Source: Leptasterias polaris (lineage: Eukaryota > Echinodermata > Asteroidea > Forcipulatida > Asteriidae). From it: a DNA stretch of 64,000 bases. Shown here piece after piece: positions 10,482 through 25,400 of the stretch. How positions within the stretch are numbered: the stretch's first letter is position 1; every line of letters begins with the position of its first letter. Location: positions 2,085,501-2,149,500 of the forward strand of contig JAZGTN010000062.1 in the NCBI GenBank assembly GCA_037783415.1, given 5' to 3'. The notes below the pieces were generated by a model that saw only the letters and a list, made by a program, of their open reading frames with translations, was not told the origin of the DNA and searched no databases. A program made the position numbers and the translations under genes.

Positions 10482-13400
10482 GTGAGCAAAGTTTCGGTTT
10501 TATTGTTTGAATTTTGTTTGTTAAATAGTTTAAAAGAGTTTGTTTTAGCGGGAAGTTTAAAAAGTTTGTAATTCATAAATTGTAAACAACCGAAACCAAA
10601 AACATGCTTAGAACAATAGAAGTGTAAATCCGACACCTAGATTTAAGTTCTGTCTTTATTTGATGTACCATGTTTGATGGGAGCAAGGACACAGTCAGCC
10701 CCTAGACTGCTAGTACTATTACTAACTAGTCTACTCCTGTCCTAAATCCTAATAGTAATTATAATAATATGATGTAATTGTACTTGTAACTAAACAATAA
10801 ATATTTTTAGTATAAAAATAATATAATTATAAGACAACATCTATTCTTAGTTAAATAATGGAAAGCACTCTTGCAGTACTCAGTAGGTACTGGATGTTAT
10901 GGATGTCAGACAACTCGTCCGTCGGACAACTCCACAGTCTGACAACTCGACGGGTCAGACTACTCGTCCGGTCAGACAACTCGACAGCTGGTTCACTCAA
11001 CTGTAAGACAAGTTGACTTTTGATCAGACAACTCAACGGATAGAGTTCAAATCATCGTGGCAGAACATTTCTGTCATAAAAATTGTTCAGGTCACGACAA
11101 AAATTTGAAAAAAACCTGTCAATCATCAAGATTAACCAATGGCAAGTTGAACCAAAACAGTTATTGGTTACGACCTGTCGAGTTGTCTGACCGGACGAGT
11201 TTTCTGACCCGTCAAACTGTCAGACTTTCGAGTTGTCAAACGGACGAGTTTTCTGACCCGTCAACTGTCAGACTGTCGAGTTGTCAAACGGCCGAGTTGT
11301 CTGAACACCTCAGTACTCAACTCGGTCCCCTGTCGTCAGTGGGGACAGTGTCACTACTGTACTACTGTCAGTGTCAGCATGGTCATTGTTGTATTGCTCC
11401 ATATAAAAACCTGAAAAGTGCCGGACTCCGGTTTTGGGAGGATAGAGTTAGAGGGTTACAATTATCGCAACTAGGTCAGTGTCAGTAGGCATGGTTGGTA
11501 GGGAGTTCAGACAATTTGTCCTTCAGACAACTCGACAGTCGGACTACTCGACCGGTCAGACAACTCAATCGGTCAGACAACTTGACAGCTTGACAAGTCA
11601 TCAGTGAGACAACTTGGCGGAGTGTCAAGACAAGTCAACAGGTGAATGACTATCTCCATTTACTGACAGTGACAATGTTTATGTGAACTTCTTGATTAAA
11701 AATTAAATCTTGTATTTCTGTAATTTTTGCATTCATGAAGTTTTCTTGGGCCTGGAGAGTGGCACTAAGAACTTCTCTTGCTAAATAAATCCCCATGCCA
11801 GCCCTTGCGTGCGTGCGGCGGCCGGGTAGTAATTTTGTTATGACATGAATGATCCGAAGATTTGTTAATTTATTTTATTTTATTAGTATTACAGTACACT
11901 TCTTCACTAGCACAACACTACAAAAAGAAAAAAAATCTCTGTGCCTGCCGGCCATCTTTGCGTGTGCCCCAGCAGCCCCCAGCATGCAAATCTCCATGCA
12001 CGCCAGCCATCTTTGTGTTTGTCCCCCATCCCCAGGAGACGCCTGTTCCCAGTCACAGTACACTCGTCCCCCGTGCCGAACGGCCCCTGTGTGCGGTTAG
12101 CTTCACCCCTTTTTCACACAAATCTTTTGCCATGAGGATTTGAACTCCATCCGTCAACTTGTCTTACGGTTGAATGGACAAGCCGTAGGATCTGTTGAAG
12201 TATCTGACCCGTTGAGTTGTCTGACGGATGAGTTGTCTGACATCGGTTGGTAGGGCCTACATGATGTACTTACATGTACTACTGCATGCACTTGCCAGCT
12301 GGCCAATGCATTAAGTTTTTCTGAGCGCTACAGGGAACGATTTCGTCTGGAAATTTTGCATAGCAAACTAGTTAGACTGAACAAGTTTTGTGCACACTGA
12401 ATGCTCATAATTGAGTAGCAACTGATACATTTTGTGTAGCGCTTTGCTCTACTATACAAGGAAAATCGTTCACTGCGCTATTATTTTTAAGGCCAGCAAA
12501 TCTTAGTGCCCTCGATGCATACATGAGTTGCCGACATTATATAAAAATAGACTATGTGAGTTGTCATTAAAATTAAACTTGTCTGTACATTATAATAAAT
12601 GCAATCTCGGACACACTCCAGCTTGCTTTTATCTCATACTGATTACCAGTTTCCTTGTCAGGGATTGTTTTGGGGGGAATAGTTGATTAATTTCCATTCT
12701 ACAGTTTACCTTTACATCGTTAAAAAACCTTGGGATTGTAACGATGTAGGCAAGTTCTTAGATGCAGCAATAATAACCCTCCTCCCGACAGCCCCAGACC
12801 AGAGGGTACAAAATATTGGTTTCTTTTACAATTTCAGCCATTTCTGTCTGCCTGGTGTCCAGCTTTGCAAGGTTTTCACCACTTCCCAAAATCAAAAGTG
12901 TATTCCTTTAAAAGCGCCTAATAAATGCCTTTTTAGTACATTAAAACTTCATGTATCGATGATTAAATTTGTGTTTTTCCTCCATACACTGTAGGCTCGT
13001 GGTGGTATTGTCAGCAGTAAGCTGGTCGGCTCTGAAGCAGATTGGATCAAGTAAGACATTAAAACCAGTAAACCGCTTGGATAAAAAAGTTGTCAAATTC
13101 TACCAAGAGGGGAAAAATGACAAGTCTCTAACCTCGGTTAAGATGGATTAAAATGTCATTTTGTTTGATAATCTTTCAGAGCGAAATTTGAAACACGCCA
13201 TCATTGGGTATCAACAACAAATGGGTCTGTATGTACATTCCAAAGTGGAATTTTTACGTCAGTCAAAACGTCAAATACAATTTTTATTTATGTTATCAAG
13301 ATTCAGGGATGAACTAAAAATTTAATGTACAAAAACATACAGATCCATATATTTGAAACAGAATGTTGTTGGATATTTTAAGTTAACAAATTTTGCATCG

Positions 13401-16400
13401 GAAGAGTATCAAGGTTAGAGACCAATTTATTTTCCCTCGTTCATAAGGACTTATCTATTGGAAAATGAGTGCACCTCAAAGCTAACTCGACCTTAGAGCC
13501 GCTCTTTTGAGGAGAAAGGGAAATGACCAATTCAATTTTGTGATGTACTCATTTTCCAATAAATATAGTCGTTATGAAAGTGGGGGAAAAAATGGAGGTG
13601 TTTTGGTTCAATCTAGTCTTGATTGGCGACGCTGTTTTTTGTATTAGCCACCGGTAGAGGGCGCTACATTGACTGTTTGGGAGGCTGACTCAGAAGAACT
13701 GGGCAAGTCTATAAATCTGGATCGAAACGGCATCTTGACGATTTTGGAATTGCTGCCCGGAAAAAACCAGACAGATCAAAACAAGGCTAATTTGCATTAT
13801 GCGTTCAGCGACAGATATTGTGTATGGTACCTAGACGTAGGTAATGTTAGTATGCCTCGAGGCAATGGCTTTGAGAAATACTGCTGTGAATGTTGAACCA
13901 TGGAGGAAGGAAAATTGAACCAACATTAGAATTTGCGAGAATTAAATTGGGCCTTGCAAAGTCATCAAACCACCGCAGTTCGTAATTTTGTGGAAGTTCA
14001 CGATTTAGTTGTAAATTCACCGACTGGATTTGGGAAAAGTGTTATTTTTCAAGCAGCTACTAAATATATCGTTAAAGACTTTTTGAATGGACTGTACACG
14101 GAAACCCAGATCAAGGTGACACCGTGGAGAAGTCTCTTGTGATTGTACTTAAAGTATCACCACACAGCAAAAGGACAGCCTTGCTATTATAAACTATCAT
14201 TACCAAGCACCCACACATTCGCCTTGCGTTAACGGCCAGCGATTATCGTTAGAAACTCTCCACCATCATGGTACATAGTAGGGAAGACAGGGGAACAGTC
14301 TGATCACAGCCTGCTCACCGGTTGTGCGCGTGCGTTTCATTTTATGAATATTTAAATTGCTGCCCGAAAAAGAAATGTGGGTGGGGTCTAGAGCCAAAAG
14401 CGTCAAGACGTTCGTTTTGATCCAGATGTTCGTGTGATACAGATATCTCTTCTCCAGTAATTTGTGTTGCCTACAGTAATTCGTGTTGCGATATCGCACC
14501 ACGTTAAACAAAATGAACGTCGCCAATCAAGACTTGGTTCATTCCTGACTTTCGATTTTTGCTCAAAAGGGCCTTGAATTTGACTTTTTGACTGACAACA
14601 AATTCCTCCTTGGAGTGTAAAGATCCATTAGTTGTTGCAATCCAATGACGTCATGTTTCAAATTTTGCTCTGAAAAGGTTAGTTACGAACCAAAACATCC
14701 CTGTACAAAAATGTACAGACCCATTTGTCTCAGAATGATGTCATCAGATGTTTCGGATGTTGACAAATTTTGCATTGGAAGGTATCGAATGCAATAGCAA
14801 TTTACACAATTTCGAGACTTGTAATTTGTTTGCCCGCTCACATGAGGACTCTATCTATCTATCTATCTATCTATTGAATCGGTCATTTTCCTTCCCAGGC
14901 CTCAAATTAACCCACAGCACCCAAAGCAATTGCCGTGGTGCCCTGTGCTTTTGCTGTGGTGCCCTCTGCAAAGTTCCAATACAAATTTACATTTTCCTCA
15001 TAGAAGTGCCCCTTACTAGAGGGAAATTACTGTGCCCCTTCAAGAGCGTAGTTCAAGGCCTGCCTTCCTCTCTAAACATTTTTCTTTTGCCGATAATTTT
15101 TTATGTGTGCAGTCATTCAAAGCTGCTAAGCATATCTGAAAAATTCCTATTCAGTAATTAATCACTTCACAACGGTTTTCATTTGATGTATTGTTTGTCT
15201 CCTTCAGACCTGGGCCCAATTTCATGGCTCTGCTTACCGTATGCTAAGAATCGGCGCTTACGGAAGCAGGGTATTCCGCGCTTACGTCAAGCGTATTTCA
15301 TGGGTTAGCATGGAATTTTTGCTTGTGCGCTTGCGTAGTCCACGTTTCTAGGCATTCTACGCTTACAAAGCTAGGGCAGATTTTCAGCGCTTGCTCGTAT
15401 GGAGAATGGTGATCGCAAGTGCAGAATTCGGCGGTAAGCAGCTAGCCATGAAATTTGGCCCAGGGCCCAATTTCATAGAGCTGCTTAAGCACAAAAAGTA
15501 GCTAAGCACAAAAAAATTATGCTTACCAGAATAAGGTTACCGGCCAAACTACCATGTCACATGTACAATTTGTGATTGCTATCCTGCTCATTTCTGCTTA
15601 GCAGAAAATTGTTAAGCAATATTTTTTGCTTAAGCAGCTCTATGAAATTGGGCCCAGACTGATACTTTGTTCTTGTAAGGCGCAAGGGCAAGGCAGTTTT
15701 TCGTAGTAAAGGTCAACTCTATGAGGGCAAATTTTAACTTCTACTGGAACATTTCAAGGAGCACCAAGGCAAAGACCAGGGGCAATGTGGTGTTGCTGAA
15801 ATGCAAGCTGCAGATTTGTTATGCTGCATTTCCAAACATTTTCATCACAAGTTTGTTTTTCCTTTTTTAAAACCTGTGTAGCGTTGTGACACAGAAGGTA
15901 AAAATGCTTAATAAATGCCTAATAACCCTCTTGCTGTCTGACCATTCAATACCATTCACTGTGGTTTTGAATGATAGATAAGCTATGCCAGCCTTGCAAT
16001 ATGATACCATGAGGGAATGCATGTACACAGTACACAGTTAGTTCTGTGCACAGTTGTGCCACCATACACAACTTTGGCAGTTGAATGGTTTCAAATGGTT
16101 GGTCAACTCACTTGAAAATGTTGCGAACAGTAGGAGGGTTAATATAACAATTATTGTTAGTTGGTATGTAATAACATTGATTATTGATCTTTTAGGTTAG
16201 CAGCGGAAGGAGACAGAATCATCTCAAATAACTACATTAAAGCCAAGTTTATTGAAGACTGCATCGCTGAAGATGAATTCCTTCCTATGGATGGATACAG
16301 GTAATAATGAGAGTGGCTGCTTGTATAGCGCTCAAATGCATGGTATATCAACAGGACCAATGTCAAGGCCATGCTTACCTCTCATTTGGTACTCGATAGA

Positions 16401-19400
16401 GCTGATCCTTGCTCTATGATATGTGGCATGGTGTCCCGTCCCCCCCCCCCCCCCCCCCATTGTGTCTTCATTGTGTTCTGGGAATCTCAGGAATTCTTTT
16501 GAGGATTTTATGGGGGGGGGGGGGGGGTACTTCTGTACAAGAGGAAAAGAGTGTGTTCAAGTATGGGAACATTTAGGGGGGACACCCTCTGCGACATATC
16601 GGGCATGGTATATAACTGCAAGCCGTTAATTTAGCTCTTTTCGCCCACTTACCTCAGCATTGATTCAGCCCTGTATTTTCACTTACCTGATATCCTTTTT
16701 TAATAGATAGTTTAAATTCAAGTCAAAATAGCCATTTTGGGAAATCACTTGCCTCTCAGGTTGGTAAGTGTTAGTCTGGAACCTTGGCCTACTGTAAACA
16801 CAAAATCAGGGCTTAAGGTTGCAGACAATTCTGGACACATTCAAACAGAGACTTTGACTAGAGCAAGGCCAAATTTCATCAAGCTGTTGAATAATAATAC
16901 TACCAAACATTTATGAAACGCATAAAACAAAAGGTCTCTATGCGCTGTACAAATTATTAGAGAAATCAGAAACAAAACCAAATGAGGCAATTTACAAAAA
17001 TTCCAATAATCCAGCCAAAGGCAAGGAAAATACACTAAAAATTAAAACCCAAATACAAGAGAAGAGTTTAGCAGAAAATACTGCTCAACACATTTCTTTT
17101 CTAAGTGTATAAGTGAGTGGGGCACCAGTCGCAAACAATGGAAACTTAATTGAATGTTGGCTGGTGACCTGTTTCTGGTAAGCAAGATTTTGTCTGTGCT
17201 TAGTAAGTTTTTGTGCTTGCAGACTTTATGCAATGGGGCCCTGGCTTGCCTAAACTCAGCTCACTCGGGGATAGTGATAGAAGTTACAAGAAGTCCCTTG
17301 GATTTACTAATTTACTCCACGGCATTAGATGAACATTCGAAGAAGAAAGTTCTGATAAGAAGATTAAACCCATGGTGTTACCTCAAACCAAAAGCCACAA
17401 AGCTGCATCAGTGATTGGAGCCTACTTTTGCTAGTGCCCGTGTACATGTATGACTTGTTGTAGAGATAGAAAGGTTGATTTGGTTCTTGGTTTCTTTTTA
17501 ACATTTTCTTTTCCCAGATTGCCGCCAAAACAATCTAGACCACCATCCCCGTCATCCACAACAATAAGCAATATTACATGTAGCACACAAGGGTGAGTTT
17601 AACATAATGTAAGGCCATGGTCTGAGTTCGCAGATCTGTATCTCTTGCGAAGGGTGTGAGGACAGCTGGAATTTCAACGCATGTTGATGTGGTGATCCAG
17701 CTGCAACACTAGCCTGGCATGCAAACACTAGCACGGCATGCAAACATCAGTACGGTGTGCAAACACCAGCACAGCATGCACTAGTCCCTCGTTCAAACAC
17801 TGGCCCGGCGCGCAAGCACTAGCCCGGCATGCAAACACTTGCCAAAAAATAGCCTGGCGTTTAAACACTAGCCTGGCGTTTAAACACTAGCCTGGCGTGC
17901 AAACACTAAAAAAAGAATGTGATCCCAATCATGCCAATCAAATCACAACGTCATCAGGCGGCCGGGCTGTGGGCGGAGCGGATACATAAAGCAACCATTG
18001 AAATGTTCACAATCAATCAATCAATCAAACAATCGTAATATTTATTTGGCGCCATATTCCAACGATCATTACTCATGGCGCCGTACAGTAAGCTGTTTTA
18101 AAGAGGTGAGATTTAAGTTAAGTCTTGTAAGTCGGTATTGTAGGTGATTGCCTGATGTTGTAAGGAAGACTGTCCAGATTCTTGGGGCCGCGACAGAAAA
18201 GGTGCGATCACCCCAACTGTGCTTGCTTCTAGGAATGGATAATGCAGATCTGTCAGAACTGGAGCGCAAGTTACGAGTTGTTTTATGGAAGGTCAGTAGG
18301 TTGGTCAGGTATGCTGGACCACAAGAATTCAGACATCGGTACACGAGCAGCATGATCTTGTATTGAATTCGTGCCTCAATTGGTAGCCAGTGCAAGTCCT
18401 GTAGGATAAGTGTTATGTGGTCAAATTTCTTTGCACAGACTATCAACCGAGCTGCCCAATTCTGAACTCTCTGAAGTCTCTGAAGATGTTTCTGTGGTAG
18501 ACCGTGCATGAGGGCATTTCCCATGTCAAGCCTGCTAGTGACAAACGCATGCACTATCTGTTCGGTAGCACCAGTGGTCAGGTTCCTTCTGATCTTTGTG
18601 ATGTTACGGAGATGGAAGGTTGCTGCCCGGCAGACTGAGATTATGTGCTCCATCATTGTCATTCGGTTGTTCATGTGCACACCAAGATTTTGAACCCTGT
18701 GAGAAACATTGACTGACGTATCCCCGATTTGTACATTAGCTAGTTCAACTTTCCTCAGCTGATTGGCAGATCCAAATAAAATCACCTCAGTCTTATCATC
18801 ATTGAGCTGGAGAAAATTAGAGAATACCCTCGGTCCGCCCACAGCCCGGCCGGCTAATGACGTCGTGATTTGATTGGCATGATTGGGACCATTTCAAAAT
18901 GGCTGCGCTCAGTACACATCGAGAAAAATAATTCAGAGGAAGTCGCACAATTAGTGTTGGAAGTATCTTTTTAAAAGTGTTATTTGTTTAAACAACCAAA
19001 ACACCCAGGGCAAGCTAAGAGGTAGGTGAACACATTTAGCTGGTTCAAACCATTGACCCACCAGTAGGGAATGCGCTTTTAATTTGTTATCGCTTAGCTT
19101 TACTAAAAATAGGCCCTGATGTGTGGCCAAGGATTCAGCTTGGCCACACAAGTGGGGCTAGACATCAAAGGACCTGCCGATTTTTCCATTAAAAAACAAT
19201 AAGAGAAGCATCGTACACTGTGTGCTGTTTTCAAAAGGGGATTAACCTATGACCCATGACCTTTGGACCTTTCAGGATTCAGGAGACAAATTTTGGCAGC
19301 ATTTGTTGATTGCTTACAGCATACTCGCCAAGAAGGATAGGTGAAGTTTAGCTTCTTAAGTCGTTAATTTTGAAATGTGGATCGCAGAGGCCCAGAGCTA

Positions 19401-22400
19401 TGTAAATGACTGTTGTTATGGTATATGTTTTTCAAAGGCGACAGTATTACACTAAGAATGATGACTTAGCCATATTGACCTACATTGCCAAGCACACAGA
19501 CTGCAAATTTGGTGGTAATCAAATCTGGATGAAGATGGAGATGTTAAAGGTAAACAATTGTTAATTTATGAAAGAATTTATAAACATTGACAGAGTCGTT
19601 TCAAATTTTTCTTTTTCAAACAGCAGGAATATAGATCAGAAAACCTCAAAATAACTTCCATGAAGTCTTTTTGATTTAAACAGGCATATGATTTCCGAGG
19701 ATTTTTCTCGATTTTCTTGATTTTCTCGAAACCTCAAGCTTTCTTGTAAGAAGTAAAGCAGTCATCAAAGGGAGAAAGAATTAGTCCGCATTGTGTCCAA
19801 ACCTGTAGTTTTGTATTTCTGTAATGCACAGAGTCTGTAAACTTCCTGAAATTATAAATATCTGGGAGGACCCAGGCTCGCAAGCTACTTTTCAGGAATT
19901 TTCACTTTTGTCGAATCTCATCCTTGTTTAATGTGAGCAAATGTACGGTATCTTCATGTTCCGTTGATCAATTTGTCGAATTTTGTATGAATATTCAAGA
20001 CTAACATAAATTTGATAGTGTTCTTTAAACACCTGTAGTCATTTATCTTTTTACAGCTTGACTTCTTTTTTATTTCACAATTTCTGCTGATCAGTGTGTC
20101 GTGGCCGAGAGGTCTAGTGTACTGGACTCAAGTTCTGGTGGCTATGTCATCAGGGTGTGGGTTTGAATCCTGGTCATGACACTTGAGCAAGACATTTAAC
20201 ATTAATTGCTTCTATTCAGCCAAGTGTAAATGGTACCTGTGAGGGCAGAGATAGTTTTTGTAATTGATTTAGCTTGATGTGTTACTAACTCAACTTCGCA
20301 GGCTGTATACTCCCCAGAGAGCTGAGATTGTTCAAGGAATGAAATAAATTACCCAGTGACCAGAGTTATAATGTTCAAGTGCTATGAGCATCACTGTGTG
20401 ACGGATTTGAGCACTATACAAGAAGCCACTGTTTTTAATGTCAGCGCAATTTTGTTCGTTGGAGAAAAACCCTAATTTATGGGATTTAGTTTAGAAAAAT
20501 AGTCACTCTTTAGATTTCTTTACTATTGTAGTTTGATAGTGTCATTTTCTACAGTAATTGGTCAAATGACAAACAGTGGTCGTCAGCCAAGAACGTGCAG
20601 CATAAATTCTGAATAGTGTAAAATAGTGACCTCTTAACCTTGAACCTTTAACCCTCACAGATCACAGATCACTCTTGGCAGTCGATGCGACATCGCTTCC
20701 TGAAGAAATTGGAAAGATACCTGGGTGACTTCATCAAGGACCAGAAGAAAGCCAAGGCAGGAACTGGCAAAACACTGAACGGTGGAATTGCTGAATCGTC
20801 AGGAAGCAAAGGGGAAGCCAGCTCGGGCTGGGTATCTACTTCAACGGCTCCATGGACATCATCGCCAAGAGTCAAAGCCTCCTTGAAGTTTAAGAACCAA
20901 CCAGCCTTAGTTTCTACAGGTGCAGTGAATGAAACCACTGCCACCAAAGGTTTCGTGGCGGTTAACGCGGGCTCTGCTTCGGACGATGATATATTTGTGA
21001 CAGTATCAAATGCAACTGGTAGAGCGAATGAATCGGTTGCAGATGAGGCGGTCTCGGATGATTCCACAAGAATTACCTCTGCATCAACAAGCAACAGAAA
21101 GGTGACCAGTACATCCAAAGAGCTCACAGGAGGTGCTGCTGCAGAACCAGCAGGTTAGCATGTGTTGATGTACTTATTTATTTGGTAATTCAGGCTTTTG
21201 AATAGGTACAGTACAAGGCAAATAACAAAGACTAATGGAAGCCTGGAGGTTGCCCTCAAGTGAATTGGCTGTATAGTGTGAAAAGGGCATACAGTTATAA
21301 TTTTCTGTGGCTACTTGATTTGCATATCAAAAGGTTTAAGTGTGGGACCTACAGGTAGAAACAAACCTTTATATTACAGGGGTTTCCATTTTAAAAAATT
21401 GGGTTCACTAGACTAGTACACCCGACTTTCGAGTAATCTGCAAGAGTTTTCACTTGTCTGCTGGCAAACTTTTTCAAAATAAAATCTCTTGTTTTATCCG
21501 AACAAGCTTCTGGGTTTTTTTCCCCTACGAATAAAAGAGTTACCCAGCTGTTGCAGTTAGCTGTAACATTGCTGTGAAACCACTTGGTAAAACCACAGTA
21601 TGGATCCAAACAAAATGTAAATGAAAAGAACCCCTTTTGCAAGAAAAGCTCCGTTTTGGTAGACTTAGTATAAACATTTCAGTAAGTACCTCAATTTGAA
21701 CTTGTGGTTTTAAGTGAAATTTAAATTTGTTAGTTCCACGAATATTCACACATTGATTTTGACTGGCCTGGCGGACTACAAATGAAAGTGTTTTGACTCT
21801 CTTGCGTAGGGTTGTGCATCTACATTTATATTCCAAAAGGGTTTAAACAGTACTTATGACTTCCAGTTTTACCGTTTAACCATTTCCACCGATTCATATC
21901 AGCCCACATGTAAAAGGAGCAGATGTCAACACACAAAAATAGACCAACTATACCCAGTCTTTACAGTCACAAATCAACAAACCACTGTGTGGTGCATGCA
22001 AATTATAATATTAACAAATTGTTGGGGATTGGAAAATAATAGATAACAGATCTAATGGTTTCGTCTTCAGGTACTGGAACTGACAGTCATGACACAGACA
22101 GCACAGCAGTAAAATTGGACCAAAGTGGCACCAGCAGTGACTCAGAGTTTGATGTATACCTCATAGCGGAAGCAGATAAAACCTCTACAGAGATAGTAAA
22201 GGTAACACACAAACACTTGTCAAAATAGTAACTACAGACTCCACTCCACCATCCATATAAAACATAACAATTGAAATATAGAAATTAACATGGATGGAGG
22301 TGAGTCTTAACCCCTTGAGCACGGTATTGTTTTGAGAGTGAATGCTGGTCGGCCGGGATTATATATACCGTGAACTATAGCGCGGATTACCCAAACAATA

Positions 22401-25400
22401 GCCCGTATTCATCGCAAGAACAGCCCGTGTGAAAAGCACGGAGCCACATGTTGCAGTAGCTTTTCACTCGAAAATACCAATCTATTCAAACACAAACAAA
22501 AGGGCAATTTCTATGAATAGATCCATGATACAGGGCCAAGAAAGGTTCAGCAAACTCTTCCCTTCGCAGAGAGTTGGTCTTTCAATAATAACCGGCCAGC
22601 AACCTCAGAAACCACAGGTGCATAATGAATAGAAAGTATGCAACCAGTATGCGGCTATAGCCGTCACCCGACACCCTAACCTTCTATCAAGCCGCGGCCA
22701 TAGCTGTCATCCGTCCGCAAGAGGTTAAAGGGTGTGTACAACATTGGTAATTGCCAAAGACCTGTATCCATACTTGATGTGACCCAACATATACATGAAA
22801 TAACAAACCTGTGAAAGTTTAAGCTCAATCGGTCTTCGGAGTCATGAGAAAACACTGAAAAACCCCATTATATGTTTAAACTTTTTTTCAAACATCAGAT
22901 TTTATCCTGCAGGATAAAGACTCTTGTTTTACTCATTTCCTAAAAACTGTGGCATTTCAAGCAAAACTATTTCAAGGGAAGTTTTCCACCATGACCATCT
23001 TTATACCATGTAAGTTATGTGCAAATCTGTGAACATTTATATTTTCAATCTTACCAATGTTGTACACACCCTTTAAGAACATTAAGAAACACAGCTACAC
23101 AAACAGATTCCCTAATGACAGGAGGACGATTGTTCCAGACCATTGGTCCATTTACATTGAAAGCTTTTTGACACAGAACTTTATTTGCATGGGGAACATT
23201 CAAATGAGCGAAGTCAAACATGGACCAAAGAAAATGTGGAGGAGTGTGATATGATAGTAAATTTTCAAGATATCTAGGAGTAGGTTTTGTTCCAAGCATT
23301 TATAAACAAGAAGAGCAAGTTTAAAATTAGTTCAGTGTTTTCCAATCTATCAATGCAAAGTTCAGCAAAAAATGAGAACTTCGGCGACTATCTGATTTGA
23401 TGAGCTCCTTGTGGTAGAACACATTCAATTAGAAGTCCAACGTACATGTAATGACAGTGACCACTGTATGCATTTGACCTTAAGGCAGTAGGGTCATAGA
23501 TTGGTAAATACTTCAAAAATTAATAACCATGAAAACTTACTTGGTGAGAAGCACTGCAGCTGTTGAAAGTATAAACTATTTTGAAAAATAGTTCCCTTCA
23601 AAGCAATATATGATTTTGATAATTTTCCACCCCAAAACTGTTGAATCTGTGAAATAATTCATGCATAAATCATGAGGTGGGGTCATAGATTGGTAAATAC
23701 TTCAAAAATTAATAACCGTGAAAACTTACTTGGTGAGAAGCACTGCAGCTGTTGAAAGTATAAACTATTTTGAAAAATAGTTCCCTTCAAAGCAATATAT
23801 GATTTTGATAATTTTCCACCCCAAAACTAGTTGAATCTGTGAAATAATTCATGCATAAATCATGAGGTGGGGTCATAGATTGGTAAATACTTCAAAAATT
23901 AATAACCGTGAAAACTTACTTGGTGAGAAGCACTGCAGCTGTTGAAAGTATAAACTATTTTGAAAAATAGTTCCCTTCAAAGCAACATAATTTTGATAAT
24001 TTTTAACCCAAAAACTTTTGACTCTGTGAAATGATTCATGCATGAATCACTTCTCAGATTAATGAGGGTTGGTGTTCGATTGTAAATGGTGCGGCCAAGT
24101 TGTTAAATGTCTGTCGCGGTGACAGCTCTCTCGCAACTCTCTCGGAAGACTGCTGCTTGGCGCGAGACTACTGCTCTCGCGTCTATGGTCCCATTTTAAA
24201 CGACTTGTACAATCCGATAGTTGTACGTATTCATTTATGCACGCTTGTATGTAATACATTATTACTGTTGGTGTATGGCGGCCAGTGAGACTGCCTGGAC
24301 GAGTCAATTTTTTCTTAGGGTGGTAATATTAAAAAAGTACACTGAATTTTGGGAGCATTTGTAAATAAGTTTTGAGGTACTGCACCAGTAATTTAACAGT
24401 TTTATCCGATAAACTTAGCATCTACATTTATTATCTATCTGTTTTGAGATGTGTTCCTTGTCTCATATGATTAAATAATCCGTACTGTAAATGTCTGCTC
24501 AAACTGTCAACATATGTTTATGAATTACGGATAATTACAATCTTGTTAATTGAAATTACAGAACAGCTGTTGGACAGAAAATGCAGTCAATTCTTTTGTT
24601 ATAAGTTACGCATACCCTGCTGTATGGGTCTCACAAGTTATCAATCACTGTGTTGGTTATTAAAGTGGATGACTCCATTTATATTTGATGATACATGTAA
24701 AAATAATGTTACTTTGAATTCATTCCAAACAGGCTGAGACGGAGACTGTAGCAATTCTTGACTCTCAAGACACTGACAATGGTGGAAGGAATACTAGCCA
24801 AGATGAAGACCTTCCTGATCCGAATATTTCCAAGCAGAATCCTTTCAGGTCAGTGGTGTATGTCGCCAGAGAGAACCCAAAGAAAGTTTAGGTTTTTAAA
24901 AGGTTATTGGACCTGAACGTAGACTAGAGCGCAGTTTCAAACTTTCAGGTCTCTGTCATTATCCGAGTGATGTGGATCTTGTTCTCAGTCCCAGACGCTG
25001 TCGTCTTAGTCTCGGTAACTAAATGTACCTTAGACTTTGGGTTTCAATGAGAGATCTTCACACCTTGATCTCTGTCTCGGAGCTCTAGTTTTGATTGCCT
25101 TTTCATATGACCAGGCTTTTGTGTCTGTCTTAGTTCCACTGGGTCCTACTCTAGGTCCTAGACACCGAGGTCTTGCTGCTGGTCTTGGTCCCTGTCTCAG
25201 ACTCTTGGATCTAGGTATCTATCTCAGACCTCTAGGTCTTGGTCTTAGGCCCCTAGGTCTCTTGGTTATAGTCTTAGACCGCTAGGTCTCTTGGTCATAG
25301 TCTTAGACCCCTAGGTCTTGGTCATGGTCTTAGACCCCTAAGACTTGGTCACAGTCTCAATTTCACAGTGTCTACATTGTAGGTCTCATCTCAGGCCCCT

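Noticed and set aside
16440..16527. Regulatory poly-C/poly-G structure
   Set aside because: Homopolymer lengths are unreliable in assemblies and similar runs occur at random intergenic places in the window.
20669..21127. A 152-codon minus-strand frame
   Set aside because: It is antisense to TERF2IP exon 6, whose sense frame carries the Myb helix.
24100..24307. Short frames just after the 189-bp tandem array
   Set aside because: No domain; inside TERF2IP intron 7 without matching splice phase.
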